Assembly: GCA_947453965.1 (NCBI GenBank)
Contig: CANGIQ010000004.1
Coordinates: 62,001-126,000 of the forward strand
Direction of reading: 5' to 3'
Origin: Comamonadaceae bacterium
GTDB taxonomy: Bacteria; Pseudomonadota; Gammaproteobacteria; Burkholderiales; Burkholderiaceae_C
DNA length: 64,000 bases
A program made the position numbers and the translations under genes. Numbering within the stretch: the stretch's first letter is position 1; every line of letters starts with the position of its first letter. The notes below the pieces were generated by a model, which had not been told where the DNA came from, did not search any database, and saw only the letters and a list, made by a program, of their open reading frames with translations. Positions 8,196-16,517 of this stretch are shown one piece after another.

Positions 8196-9181
8196 GTCGG
8201 TGATGGGCGCTCATTCAGGTCAATCCCTTCATGTTGGGCAATTTTTTCGAGGGCATTTTCAAACAGTGATCGGGCAGAACCCGAGATAGAACGCAAGTAC
8301 GCATGAAGGTGCGCATCGTCTGCGTTCTTGTTCAAGCACTCCTGGCTGTACTCTTCAAAGCTGGCCAGTTGTGAAATCAGTTCAGCCACATGCCTGGGAC
8401 ATTCGCACAGCACATTGGTCGAGATGCCTGCGACACGGGCCAATGTGTCCTCCGAGTACTTGCGGCTTGAAATCACCGTGCCCGATGTGCCAAATTCCTG
8501 CGCACGGGCTGGGTCCACAAACAAAACCGACTGGATGAGTTCTGCCAATTCGCTGTCCGAGATAGGCTCTCGTCGAACAATCAGTCCAGAAAATTTCATC
8601 GCTTGAACCACCGCTTCAGGTGCGAAGTTGTAGATGACGATGGTTTGTGCAAACGGATGCTTTTGAATGAGCGCTTGAATCGTGGCTTGAACAGCAGTTT
8701 GCAGGGTGTTGACTTTGATCAACAGCACCTGGGATTGTTCCGACAGCACGGCGGTGGCAGCGGCGCTCAAGTCGGTCAACACGTCGGTGACTCTGATTTT
8801 GTGGGGCTGCAAGACGGTAGCGAATTTCTGTGATTCGATTCGGTTGGCCATGCTCAAGCCCACCACCGCAAGTGTCAAGGGCTGACCCTGCACAACCGAC
8901 GGACGGGGTGCGCTGTTTTGCACATTGCTCATGCGACGCAGTTGCGCCAAATCCAGATGGGCAATCGCGCTGATGGCATGCCCCTCGCGCGCGAGCTGCT
9001 TGAGCAATATGGCTTTGGAGACATCGTGCTCTTCGTACAAGCGTTGGTTGCCTTCGGTTTTTACCGGGCTGAATGCGCCGTAGCGTGTTTCCCAGATACG
9101 CAAGGTGGAGACGGGAATGCCTGTGGTTTTAGAAACCGCACCAATGCGGAAGAACAGTGTGGTGATTGGGAGTGCGGACAT
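8156..9181 (-). CDS. MerR-family regulator, CarH/LitR-like
   Basis: Regulator with an N-terminal MerR winged helix (FRIGAVSKTTGIPVSTLRIWETRYG), a middle alpha/beta domain placed where CarH and LitR bind cobalamin, and a C-terminal helical part. The DxHxxG cobalamin motif is not visible in the middle domain, so B12 binding is doubtful. The start at 9181 (MSALPITTLF) is preferred; the track start at 9304 adds 41 hydrophobic residues unlike the family and overlaps the divergent gene. It converges on the photolyase with a 40-base overlap. Relatives control photolyase and other light-induced genes in several bacteria. Confidence 0.8.
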   Translation of the reverse strand: MSALPITTLFFRIGAVSKTTGIPVSTLRIWETRYGAFSPVKTEGNQRLYEEHDVSKAILLKQLAREGHAISAIAHLDLAQLRRMSNVQNSAPRPSVVQGQPLTLAVVGLSMANRIESQKFATVLQPHKIRVTDVLTDLSAAATAVLSEQSQVLLIKVNTLQTAVQATIQALIQKHPFAQTIVIYNFAPEAVVQAMKFSGLIVRREPISDSELAELIQSVLFVDPARAQEFGTSGTVISSRKYSEDTLARVAGISTNVLCECPRHVAELISQLASFEEYSQECLNKNADDAHLHAYLRSISGSARSLFENALEKIAQHEGIDLNERPSPTYRQSSRKAPSGS

Positions 9182-9191
9182 CAAAATCTTA

Positions 9192-9213
9192 TTTTTGAGT
9201 AGTTGTTGAGTAG
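9192..9213 (+). repeat. Two 11-bp direct repeats, candidate MerR operator
   Basis: TTTTTGAGTAG is followed at once by TTGTTGAGTAG, giving an exact 11-bp period that shares TTGAGTAG. A related TTGCGTAG lies at 9256-9263. The repeats are just upstream of the MerR start. CarH is known to bind tandem 11-bp repeats in its own promoter, so an autoregulatory operator is likely. Confidence 0.5.
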
Positions 9214-9302
9214 ATAATATGATTAAAAATAGAAAAAATGTGAATAAATCCACTATTGCGTAGATAAATATCTCAAAATCCTCCTCAGTAGGAGATTGCC
9301 CC

Positions 9303-9794
9303 ATGATTTCGAAGAAAACCGTTCATGCCATTGAGTTGTGCGTCTTGCTGGCTGGTCAAAGGAGCGCGGGCTACATGACCACCATGGATCTTTCGCCACG
9401 GCTTGATTTGTCCATTTCTTACTTAGAAAACATTCTGAAGTCACTCAAGGACCATGCCCTCGTCTTGTCCATGAAAGGTCCAGGTGGCGGCTACATGATC
9501 AGGGGTGATATCTCTCGCATCTCCATGTGGGATGTGGCCTGCGTGTTCGAAACAACCTTGGCGGCCGCAGAGGGCGGCAGCGACGCGGCGTCGCACGGAT
9601 CTTATGAGCTCGAACTGGAGCAGGTGGTGATCCGTACCTTGAAGAGTTTCACGCTGGCAGACTTTGCTGATTTCTGTGCGTCAGACGCCAGCGCTTACGC
9701 CGAGGTGGTGGGTCGATTCAAGTTCAAACCCTTGCCTGTGCCTTTCATGCCCAAAGCACCGAACTCGGTGTTTCAGCTCTCCGCATCACTTTGA
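9303..9794 (+). CDS. Rrf2-family transcriptional regulator
   Basis: An IscR/Rrf2-type winged-helix protein of 163 residues. The N-terminal MISKKTVHAIELCVLLAGQ and the recognition region LSISYLENILKSLK match the family, as does the wing GPGGGYMI. The three clustered cysteines that bind the Fe-S cluster in IscR are not present; the only later Cys residues are isolated. It therefore probably senses something other than Fe-S status, or works with a partner. A TAGGAG lies upstream of the ATG. It is divergent from the MerR gene and upstream of the DUF2805 and MpaB-like genes. Confidence 0.85.
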   Translation: MISKKTVHAIELCVLLAGQRSAGYMTTMDLSPRLDLSISYLENILKSLKDHALVLSMKGPGGGYMIRGDISRISMWDVACVFETTLAAAEGGSDAASHGSYELELEQVVIRTLKSFTLADFADFCASDASAYAEVVGRFKFKPLPVPFMPKAPNSVFQLSASL

Positions 9795-9852
9795 GCGTTT
9801 GGGTCATGTATTGGATCGCATCCAAAACGTCCATGAGCCACGGAGCCTAGGA

Positions 9853-10140
9853 ATGCCCCTCAAGTTTTCACAACGGCTTGCAGATCTTTCGGTGGGCGAT
9901 GTGTCCGCCGTGATCCAAATGGCGTGGGAGGACCGCACCTCTTTTGAAACCATCCAAGAGCGTGTTGGGTTGTCAGAGTCCGAGGTCATACGCCTCATGC
10001 GCCATGAGCTCAGTCCCAGCTCTTACAGGATGTGGCGCAAGCGCATGAAGGGTCGTGTCACCAAGCACTGCGCGCTCAGAAGCCCTGACATGAAATTTGA
10101 AGATCGCCGGGTGGCTGACCACCGCCGCGCCAATTGCTGA
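9853..10140 (+). CDS. DUF2805 / TIGR03643 small protein
   Basis: A 95-residue protein whose core (LSVGDVSAVIQMAWEDRTSF, then GLSESEVIRLMRHEL and SYRMWRKRMKGR) matches the conserved TIGR03643 family of unknown function. The shape suggests a small helix-turn-helix protein. The ATG at 9853 is chosen because GGAG lies 8 bases upstream and upstream residues of the longer ORF are unlike the family. Its stop overlaps the start of the MpaB-like gene, so the two are probably translated together. In other bacteria the family is found near photolyases, which would fit this neighbourhood. Confidence 0.8.
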   Translation: MPLKFSQRLADLSVGDVSAVIQMAWEDRTSFETIQERVGLSESEVIRLMRHELSPSSYRMWRKRMKGRVTKHCALRSPDMKFEDRRVADHRRANC

Positions 10141-11045
10141 TGTCTTGGCAAGCCGCCATCACCGATGTGGCGTTGCGCGCAATCGGTGAGCGCGTGCGTG
10201 CGATCACGGGTTCCACCTCCGACCTGAATGATTTCACTTTTCCAAAGGGTGACCCTGGCTTGTTTGGGCCTGACTCGATCGCCTGGACCGTGCATGCACA
10301 CTTCACGGCCATGATGGTGGGGGGCTTGTCATCGTTGATGGTTCAGTCCCTGCACCCTAGAGCGCTGTCTGCTGTTTGGGACCATTCTGATTTCCGCCAC
10401 CAACTCAAAGGCAGGTTAGGTCGAACCGCCTATTTTGTGGCGGCCACCACCTATGGCGGCGAAGCCTTGGCCATGGGGGCGATTCGTCGGGTCAACATGA
10501 TCCATGCCCACATCCGTGGCGTCGACCTTCAAGGACGCCCCTATATCGCCAACGAGCCAGCCCTGATACGTTGGGTTCATCTTGCCGAGGTGAGTTCATT
10601 CCTTGGTGCGTATCAACATTTCGCCAAAACGCCACTGTCTGAGTCCGCCTGTGACCAGTACATTGCGGAAATGCGTCAGGTGGGGCATTTGTTGGGCGCG
10701 ACCGATTTACCCCTGACGTGGCGATCGACCCAAGAAGCTTTGTCCGCATATCTGGGTGAGTTGAGCTTTGATGAACGCGCCAAGGAAATACGCACGATCA
10801 TTGAAAACTATCCCACCGATGTGCTCGACCAGCCTTTCATGCGTCTGATCTTGAATGCTGCATTTGATGTCATGCCCTCATGGGTCCTAGCGCTCATGCA
10901 AAGGCCCGCCAATTGCGCACTGCAGGCGCAAGCGACCAAACTGGCGCTTGTGGCAGCTTCGCAGCCGATTCAGTGGATGCTTGATCGGCAAGGCGTCTGC
11001 GCTGTTGCACGCCAGAGGGTTCAGGGGCGTGTGGCCGATGTTTGA
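10134..11045 (+). CDS. MpaB/DUF2236 oxygenase-like protein
   Basis: A 303-residue member of the DUF2236 family, related to fungal MpaB and to rubber oxygenase Lcp, which use haem b. Visible signature parts are HAHFTAMMVGGLSSLMVQSLHPRAL and HIRGVDLQGRPY, then WVHLAEVSSF with the conserved histidine. The substrate is unknown. ATG codons at 10134 and 10140 are both possible; the second overlaps the previous stop (TGATG). The 3' end overlaps the convergent pterin dehydratase by 25 bases. Confidence 0.8.
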   Translation: MLMSWQAAITDVALRAIGERVRAITGSTSDLNDFTFPKGDPGLFGPDSIAWTVHAHFTAMMVGGLSSLMVQSLHPRALSAVWDHSDFRHQLKGRLGRTAYFVAATTYGGEALAMGAIRRVNMIHAHIRGVDLQGRPYIANEPALIRWVHLAEVSSFLGAYQHFAKTPLSESACDQYIAEMRQVGHLLGATDLPLTWRSTQEALSAYLGELSFDERAKEIRTIIENYPTDVLDQPFMRLILNAAFDVMPSWVLALMQRPANCALQAQATKLALVAASQPIQWMLDRQGVCAVARQRVQGRVADV

Positions 11046-11353
11046 GATGGCCTTGGCAACACATCCGCCAACAATTGGTCGATGTGCATCGCCAGCTCAA
11101 AGTCTTTGTGGGTGAGCCCACCGGCGTCGTGTGTCGTGAGCTGAATCCGCATGTGGGTGTAGCTCGATAAAACTTCGGGGTGGTGGTCTAGCTTCTCGGC
11201 CACTTCGGCCACATGCACAAAGAAATTGACAGCCGTCTTAAAACTGTCGAACACCACGTTCTTGCAAATGCGGGTCTTGTTCGCATCCAAGGTCCAGTGG
11301 TCTAACAGCTTTAGCCCGTGGTCAATGTCGGCGTTGTTGAGTCGTTGCTGCAT
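11021..11353 (-). CDS. 4a-hydroxytetrahydrobiopterin dehydratase
   Basis: A pterin-4a-carbinolamine dehydratase (PCD/DCoH family), which recycles the pterin cofactor after aromatic hydroxylation. The active-site pattern EKLDHHPEV, then YTHMRIQLTTHDAGGLTHKDF, is complete, including the paired His residues. Length (110 aa) is normal. No pterin-dependent hydroxylase gene is in the window, so the partner lies elsewhere or the protein acts in folate/pterin repair. It lies 27 bases downstream of the class II aldolase gene on the same strand. Confidence 0.9.
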   Translation of the reverse strand: MQQRLNNADIDHGLKLLDHWTLDANKTRICKNVVFDSFKTAVNFFVHVAEVAEKLDHHPEVLSSYTHMRIQLTTHDAGGLTHKDFELAMHIDQLLADVLPRPSQTSATRP

Positions 11354-11380
11354 GTGGAGGCTTTGCGATGGCTGAATGCT

Positions 11381-12148
11381 TCACTCAGCATAGCCAGGAT
11401 TGACACGGTCCAACACCCGCATCATGGCTTCGAAGTACAAGCGCTCGCGTTCTGCACGTGAATAGTGGTCATCCTTGCTGGGTGTGCGCACGCGGTCAAT
11501 CACGCGCTCTTCCAAGATGTTCAAAGGTTTGCACGTGCTCATGGCGAGCACTTGGGTGCGGCATGCTTTTTCGAGTTTGTAGAGCAAGCGGTAGGCCTGC
11601 GCCACGGTGTCGCCCACGGTGATGACGCCATGGTTTTTCAAGAACATGACGGACTTGTCTTTCAACAAGGATGCCAAGCGCTCGCCTTCGTTCAGCGATG
11701 AAGCCAACCCCGTGTAAGTGTCGTCATACGCAATGCGTTCATGGAAAAACGCAGCGGTTTGGGTCGCGGGCAGCAGGCGGTTGTCTTGCAGCATATTGAG
11801 TGCCAGTGCCCAAGGCTGGTGGGTGTGCAAAACCACCTTGGCACCGGTGAGCCGGTGCAGTGGCGCATGGATGCTGCGTGCAGACAGTTCAACCACGCCA
11901 TGGCCTTCCAGGGTGTCACCCGCTTCGTTGAACACCATGAGGTCGCTGGCCCGTGCTTCCGACCAGTGCAAACCAAATGGCAACACCATGTATTGGTCTT
12001 CACGCCCTGGCACCGTCATGGTGAAGTGGTTGTCGATGCCTTCGTCAAAGCCATCGTGGACGGCGAGTCGCAAAGCCGCTGCCAGATGGATCTTGGCTTG
12101 TTTGATGGGGTCGGGGTTCGATGCGCTGTGCAATGCGTGGACGGACAT
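11381..12148 (-). CDS. Class II aldolase/adducin family protein
   Basis: A zinc-dependent class II aldolase or epimerase-like enzyme of 255 residues, acting on a hydroxy-acid or sugar substrate not identified here. The segment NHFTMTVPG matches the phosphate/substrate loop and VVLHTHQPWA supplies the zinc histidines, with KNHGVITVG later. The ATG at 12148 is preferred: AAGGA lies six bases upstream, whereas the track start is a TTG. It follows pxpA after 90 bases on the same strand and may be the last part of the pxp transcript. Confidence 0.85.
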   Translation of the reverse strand: MSVHALHSASNPDPIKQAKIHLAAALRLAVHDGFDEGIDNHFTMTVPGREDQYMVLPFGLHWSEARASDLMVFNEAGDTLEGHGVVELSARSIHAPLHRLTGAKVVLHTHQPWALALNMLQDNRLLPATQTAAFFHERIAYDDTYTGLASSLNEGERLASLLKDKSVMFLKNHGVITVGDTVAQAYRLLYKLEKACRTQVLAMSTCKPLNILEERVIDRVRTPSKDDHYSRAERERLYFEAMMRVLDRVNPGYAE

Positions 12149-12253
12149 GATGTTCCTTTTCAAAGAAGCATAAAAACTGCAATCAGCGTAGCGGAAAATT
12201 GAAAAAAAGACAGCACCTAAATGACCGATATGTCACCTAGGTTGGCGTGCGGC

Positions 12254-13024
12254 TCACAAATCGCAAAGCGGTGCCAGCAGGTAACCCGCTGCTTCAAGCG
12301 CCAAACGCACGGCTTGCGCCGTGGCCACCGCCTCAGGACCATCGCCATGTACACAGATGCTGTCGATGCGACAGGGTAGATGAAGCCCGTTGGCAGTCAC
12401 GATGGCTTTGGCGTTCATCATGCGCAGCACGTGTTCCACGCAGGCTTGACTGTCGTGGATCACGGCACCTGCGCGGGAACGTGGCGTGAGTTGCCCGTCG
12501 TCTAAGTAGGTCCGATCTGCGAACACCTCATACCGAACTGGTTGACCCGCTTCTTCTGCCGTCTTTGCGAACGTGGAATAGGGCGGAACAAGAAGAACCA
12601 GCGATGGGTCTAATTTGCGCACCTCCTTCACGATGGTGGCTGCCACCGCAGCGTCCGCGCAAGCCACATTGTGCAAAGCGCCATGTGGTTTGACATGGGT
12701 GACGCGGGTGCCTTCTGCGACGGCAATGGCTTGCAAGGCGCCGATTTGATAGAGCAGGGTGGCTTCTAAATCTTGGGCCGACATCTGCATCACGCGCCTG
12801 CCAAAACCTTGCAGATCTGGAAATGACGGATGCGCGCCAATGCTCACGCCTTGGGCCATGGCCAAGCGGACAGTTTCTTGCATGACGGTTGGGTCACCGG
12901 CGTGGAAGCCGCAAGCCACATTGGCACTTTTGACGATCTGCAGCAAGGCTGTGTCGTCGCCCATTGTCCAAGCGCCAAAGCTCTCACCCAAGTCGGCATT
13001 CAGGTTGATACGAGGAGTTGTCAT
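12254..13024 (-). CDS. pxpA: 5-oxoprolinase subunit A (LamB/YcsF family)
   Basis: Subunit of the ATP-dependent bacterial 5-oxoprolinase PxpABC, which opens pyroglutamate to glutamate. The start MTTPRINLNADLGESFGAW is the family signature, followed by VACGFHAGDP, GAHPSFPD and THVKPHGALHN. Length (256 aa) is normal. It is the third gene of a B-C-A order, 13 bases after pxpC. The function of the family is established in Bacillus subtilis and Escherichia coli; the same genes in a catabolic operon could also act on related lactams. Confidence 0.93.
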   Translation of the reverse strand: MTTPRINLNADLGESFGAWTMGDDTALLQIVKSANVACGFHAGDPTVMQETVRLAMAQGVSIGAHPSFPDLQGFGRRVMQMSAQDLEATLLYQIGALQAIAVAEGTRVTHVKPHGALHNVACADAAVAATIVKEVRKLDPSLVLLVPPYSTFAKTAEEAGQPVRYEVFADRTYLDDGQLTPRSRAGAVIHDSQACVEHVLRMMNAKAIVTANGLHLPCRIDSICVHGDGPEAVATAQAVRLALEAAGYLLAPLCDL

Positions 13025-13037
13025 CGTCGGGTTCCTA

Positions 13038-14087
13038 TCAAAGTTCTGCGCGTAACATGCCGCTCACGAGGTTGCTGCTGTAGAGCGCCTGTTCATCCAT
13101 GAAGCCAGGCGGTAAAAACGATTCACGCGTGGTCAGCCATTGCATCCATGCGTCACGTTGGTCTTGCAGGGCTTGTCGCGCTTGGGCGCCCGTCACGCTT
13201 TGAAAGCGCAGTTGTGAACCCGGTTTCAAATGCGCGAGTTTGGGCAGGTCAGCTTGAATCACCGTTGCAATTTTGGGGTAGCCACCGACTGTTTGGCTGT
13301 CGGCCAACAGCACAATCGGTTGGCCATTGGCAGGCACCTGGATGGCTCCGGGCGTCACTGCATCTGAGACGATGTCGGCCGCTGCCGCGTTGACATGAGC
13401 CAACGCCGTGCCACGTAGCCTCAGCCCCATGCGGTCTTGCTCCACCGTGGCTTCCCATGTGTCATTTTCAAATCGAGTCAGTGACTCAGGCGTGAAGTGA
13501 TCTTGCTGTGGACCCCACATGACACGAATGGGCCCCGCTGGGTGCACCCATGGCGCAGGACTGCGCCATTCACGAAAGTCAGACGTGGTCCAGGTGCTGC
13601 AAGGCAGCAGATCACCCGGACGCAATGCCCGTCCTTGCAAGCCTTCGAGTCCCGCACGCCAATAGCTGGAGCGGCTGCCCAACTGCGTGGGCAGTTGAAG
13701 GCCACTGGCCACAGCCAGATAAGCGCAGCCTGTTTCGGCGAGGCCCAATGTCAATCTGTCGCCTGTTTGTAGGGTGGCGCTTTGCCATGCTGGCAAGGTG
13801 GTTTGTTTGCCATCTTGGCTCAACCATGTCGCTGTGATGGCACCCGTCAGTGCGACACGCACGGGACCTGAGGCGATGCGCAGTTCCGTGCCCATGCCGC
13901 GCAACTCCAACACGGCTTCACCACCCGCATTGCCAACCAAGGCATTCGCCGCTTCTGCCAAGGGGGCATCCAGCCAACCCGACAAGGGGATGCCTTCATG
14001 GCGGTGTCCGGCACGTCCTCGGTCTTGCACCGTGGTGCCAATGCCTGGCTGCACGACTTCCATCATGCCTGTTGATGCGCCATTCAT
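13038..14087 (-). CDS. pxpC: 5-oxoprolinase subunit C (biotin-dependent carboxylase-like)
   Basis: AHS2-domain subunit of 5-oxoprolinase, 349 residues. Signature parts are VVQPGIGTTVQDRGR near the N-terminus, GSRSSYWRAGLEG in the middle, and QPIVLLADSQTVGGYPKIA late, as in KipA-type proteins. It overlaps pxpB by four bases (ATGA), indicating coupled translation. The protein works as a complex with PxpB and PxpA. Confidence 0.92.
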   Translation of the reverse strand: MNGASTGMMEVVQPGIGTTVQDRGRAGHRHEGIPLSGWLDAPLAEAANALVGNAGGEAVLELRGMGTELRIASGPVRVALTGAITATWLSQDGKQTTLPAWQSATLQTGDRLTLGLAETGCAYLAVASGLQLPTQLGSRSSYWRAGLEGLQGRALRPGDLLPCSTWTTSDFREWRSPAPWVHPAGPIRVMWGPQQDHFTPESLTRFENDTWEATVEQDRMGLRLRGTALAHVNAAAADIVSDAVTPGAIQVPANGQPIVLLADSQTVGGYPKIATVIQADLPKLAHLKPGSQLRFQSVTGAQARQALQDQRDAWMQWLTTRESFLPPGFMDEQALYSSNLVSGMLRAEL

Positions 14088-14833
14088 GTGGCGTCTCCCG
14101 GGGCTAGAAAGGTCTCACGTGAGCGTTCGCCGTGTTGGCACTGCAAGAAAAGTTGTTCGTATGCCGCTTTGTCAATCGCATACCAACTGACGATGTCGCC
14201 CGCTGCCAACATGGCAGGTTGATCGGTTTGTCGCAGATCAAACAAAGGCACAGGTGTTTTGCCAATCAGGTTCCAACCACCTGGGCTCTCCCAAGGGTAG
14301 ACCGCGCACATTTCGCCGGCAATGGCCACCGAGTTGGGCGGAACACGTTGACGCGGGCTCGCCAGGCGCGGCATGGCCAGTTCTGGTGGTAAGCCGCCCA
14401 TGTAGGGAAAGCCTGGCAAAAAGCCAATCATGTAGACGCGAAATTGGGTGGCCAACACGCGCTCAATCAATTGGTCTTCGCGCATCTGTTTGGCTTGCGC
14501 CCAAGCGGGCAGATCAAGGGCGAAGCTGGGGTCAAAGCAAGCAGGCAAGCGCCAATGTTTACCTGTGATGACGCTTTGTTGCATGTTGTGTGCAAACGCC
14601 AACAGCTGTGCAGCGAGTGCATCGGCATCGGTGGCGTGTGGCGCGAAATGTACGGTGAGCGAGCGAAAAGTCGGCACCACATCGGTGACGGCTGCAAACA
14701 ACGGGTTGTCGATGCGCGCTTGCGCGACGCGATTCGCCAAGGCCATGACTTGCCCATTGAGCTCGGTGTCGATGCGCGAGCCGAACTCGACGGTCCAGGC
14801 GCTGTCTCCGAGTGGCAAGAGTCGTGTCGTCAT
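14084..14833 (-). CDS. pxpB: 5-oxoprolinase subunit B (AHS1 domain)
   Basis: AHS1-domain (KipI-like) subunit, 249 residues. The N-terminal LLPLGDSAWTVEFG and the segment YMIGFLPGFPYMGGLP are diagnostic, as is SVAIAGEMCAVYPWESPGGWNLIG. It begins 14 bases after the MarR-type regulator gene and overlaps pxpC by four bases, so regulator and enzyme genes are probably one operon. Confidence 0.92.
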   Translation of the reverse strand: MTTRLLPLGDSAWTVEFGSRIDTELNGQVMALANRVAQARIDNPLFAAVTDVVPTFRSLTVHFAPHATDADALAAQLLAFAHNMQQSVITGKHWRLPACFDPSFALDLPAWAQAKQMREDQLIERVLATQFRVYMIGFLPGFPYMGGLPPELAMPRLASPRQRVPPNSVAIAGEMCAVYPWESPGGWNLIGKTPVPLFDLRQTDQPAMLAAGDIVSWYAIDKAAYEQLFLQCQHGERSRETFLAPGDAT

Positions 14834-14847
14834 CGCGCGTCTTCGTT

Positions 14848-15381
14848 TTAAAGCGAGGCCGCAGACCGGGCGGCCTGGTCGTACACACCCGAGAGCACGC
14901 GCAGCAGACGCGCCAATTCGCCAATGTCGCGATTCAGGGCTTCATCCGCTTTCAAGGCGTTGATGAGGCAGCTCTCGCGAATTTCGCGGTAACGCTGCAC
15001 ATAGTCGTTGCCGGACGCGGTTGACGAGTAAGTCACCTCTTTGCCGCTCTTGCGCGAGGCCACCACGCCCAGTCCCAGTAATTTTTTGAGCGAGTAGTTG
15101 ATGAGGTGTGTGTCTTCCACGTTCATGATGAAACAAATATCCGACAAACGTTTGTCACGCGCACGGTGAGACACATGATGGAGCACCAACACATCCAGTG
15201 GGGTAAGGTCTTTCAAACCGGCAGCGGACATGCAGTGGATGATCCAGCGGTGAAATGCATTGCCCGCGACGATGAGGCCAAATTCGAATTCGCTCATTTC
15301 GGCACTTCGCGGGGACACCAAGTGTGACGACGAGACGATGGGCACACTGGCGTGTGACTCAGCCTTGGGTTTCTTGGTCAT
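14848..15381 (-). CDS. MarR-like winged-helix regulator
   Basis: A 177-residue winged-helix protein of the COG5631/MarR-like type. The visible parts are LTPLDVLVLHHVSHRARDKR and ICFIMNVEDTHLINYSLKKL, the latter fitting a recognition helix, then GKEVTYSSTASG as the wing. It is the first gene of the pxpBCA strand and is divergent from the TRAP operon, with a strong palindrome between them. It likely controls both directions in response to the substrate of the pathway; that substrate is not known. Confidence 0.85.
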   Translation of the reverse strand: MTKKPKAESHASVPIVSSSHLVSPRSAEMSEFEFGLIVAGNAFHRWIIHCMSAAGLKDLTPLDVLVLHHVSHRARDKRLSDICFIMNVEDTHLINYSLKKLLGLGVVASRKSGKEVTYSSTASGNDYVQRYREIRESCLINALKADEALNRDIGELARLLRVLSGVYDQAARSAASL

Positions 15382-15431
15382 ACATGCTTTCTTCTTGGGT
15401 TTCTCGGTGCGTCGTGTACCATCATAAAATC

Positions 15432-15457
15432 AAATTGTCGACAATTTGTCAACAATT
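15432..15457. promoter_or_regulatory. Palindromic operator between MarR-like gene and TRAP operon
   Basis: AAATTGTCGACAATTT (15432-15447) is a perfect 16-base palindrome. It is followed directly by TTGTCAACAATT, a second, near-symmetric copy of the TTGTCNACAA core offset by 11 bases. It lies 51 bases from the regulator start and 80 bases from dctP, a typical place for a regulator that controls both sides. Confidence 0.6.
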
Positions 15458-15537
15458 AGGGAATATGCCTAGGATGAATCGCTCAGACAAAGGTAAATTC
15501 AATCTGTTGTCACTTAACTACTGTTTGGAGGTGTTTC

Positions 15538-16515
15538 ATGAAACGCAGGTATTTCTCTCTTGCCGCTTTGGGTCTGACCAGTTGCCTTGCCGCTGGGTTG
15601 GCACAGGCGCAGACCAAATGGGATTTGGCGTCGGCCTATCCCGCCAATAACTTCCACACAGAAAACTTGATGCAGTTTGCGGCCGATGTCGACAAGGCGA
15701 CGGCAGGCAAGCTCAAGATCACGGTGCATGCCAACGCCTCGCTATTCAAAGCGACAGAAATCAAACGCGCGGTGCAAGGCGGCCAGGCCCAAGCGGGTGA
15801 GGTGATTCAGGCCAACTTGCAAAACGAATGGCAAATCTACGGCGCCGACGGGTTGCCGTTCTTGGCCGACAGCTACGACGAATCCGTCAAGCTGCAAGCC
15901 GCGCAGCGCCCGATGGTGGAGAAGAAGTTGGCCGATCAAGGCTTGGTGTACCTCTACGCTGTGGCCTGGCCACCGCAAGGCATCTTCACCAAAAAGCCCA
16001 TCGCCTCGGCGGCTGACCTCAAGAGCGTCAAGTGGCGCGCTTACAGCCCAGCCACGGCCCGCATTGCAGATTTGGTGAAGGCCCAACCGGTGACCGTGCA
16101 GGCAGCAGAACTCTCTCAAGCCTTGGCAACAGGTGTGGTCGAGGCGACCATGACCTCGGGTGCAACGGGTGTGGACAGCAAGCTGTATGAACACCTCAAG
16201 TACTACTACGACGTGCAAGCTTGGTTGCCCAAGAACATGGTGATCGTCAACCGCAAAGCATTTGACGCCCTGGATAAACCCTCCCAAACCGCCGTCTTGA
16301 ACGCCGCTGCTGCCGCCGAAACGCGTGGACTGGCGGCCAGCAAGCGTGTGGATACGGAATCCAAAGCCAAGCTCAAGGCCAACGGCATGCAAGTGCTGGA
16401 GCCTTCGGCACAACTCAAAGCCGACCTGCAAAAAGTAGGCGAGGTGATGCTCACGGAATGGCTTGAGAAATCGGGCCCTGAAGGGCAGTCCTTGCTGACC
16501 AGCTACAAGCGTTGA
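15538..16515 (+). CDS. TRAP transporter substrate-binding protein (DctP family)
   Basis: Periplasmic receptor of a TRAP uptake system, 325 residues. A cleavable signal peptide ends near GLAQAQT. Family landmarks are KWDLASAYPANNFHTENL, the channel region VKWRAYSPATARIADLV with its conserved arginine, and GVVEATMTSG. GGAGG lies upstream of the ATG. It is followed by the small and large membrane subunits with overlapping or near-overlapping genes. The neighbouring pxp genes suggest a carboxylate or lactam substrate, an inference. Confidence 0.9.
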   Translation: MKRRYFSLAALGLTSCLAAGLAQAQTKWDLASAYPANNFHTENLMQFAADVDKATAGKLKITVHANASLFKATEIKRAVQGGQAQAGEVIQANLQNEWQIYGADGLPFLADSYDESVKLQAAQRPMVEKKLADQGLVYLYAVAWPPQGIFTKKPIASAADLKSVKWRAYSPATARIADLVKAQPVTVQAAELSQALATGVVEATMTSGATGVDSKLYEHLKYYYDVQAWLPKNMVIVNRKAFDALDKPSQTAVLNAAAAAETRGLAASKRVDTESKAKLKANGMQVLEPSAQLKADLQKVGEVMLTEWLEKSGPEGQSLLTSYKR

Positions 16516-16517
16516 TC

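Noticed and set aside
9182-9304. Longer MerR ORF starting at 9304 with hydrophobic N-terminus
   Set aside because: It would overlap the divergent Rrf2 start and add a hydrophobic stretch not seen in MerR proteins; the ATG at 9181 gives a normal N-terminus.
15742-16431. Long minus-strand ORF of 229 aa within the dctP gene
   Set aside because: A shadow of the plus-strand receptor gene in G+C-rich DNA, with no family pattern.
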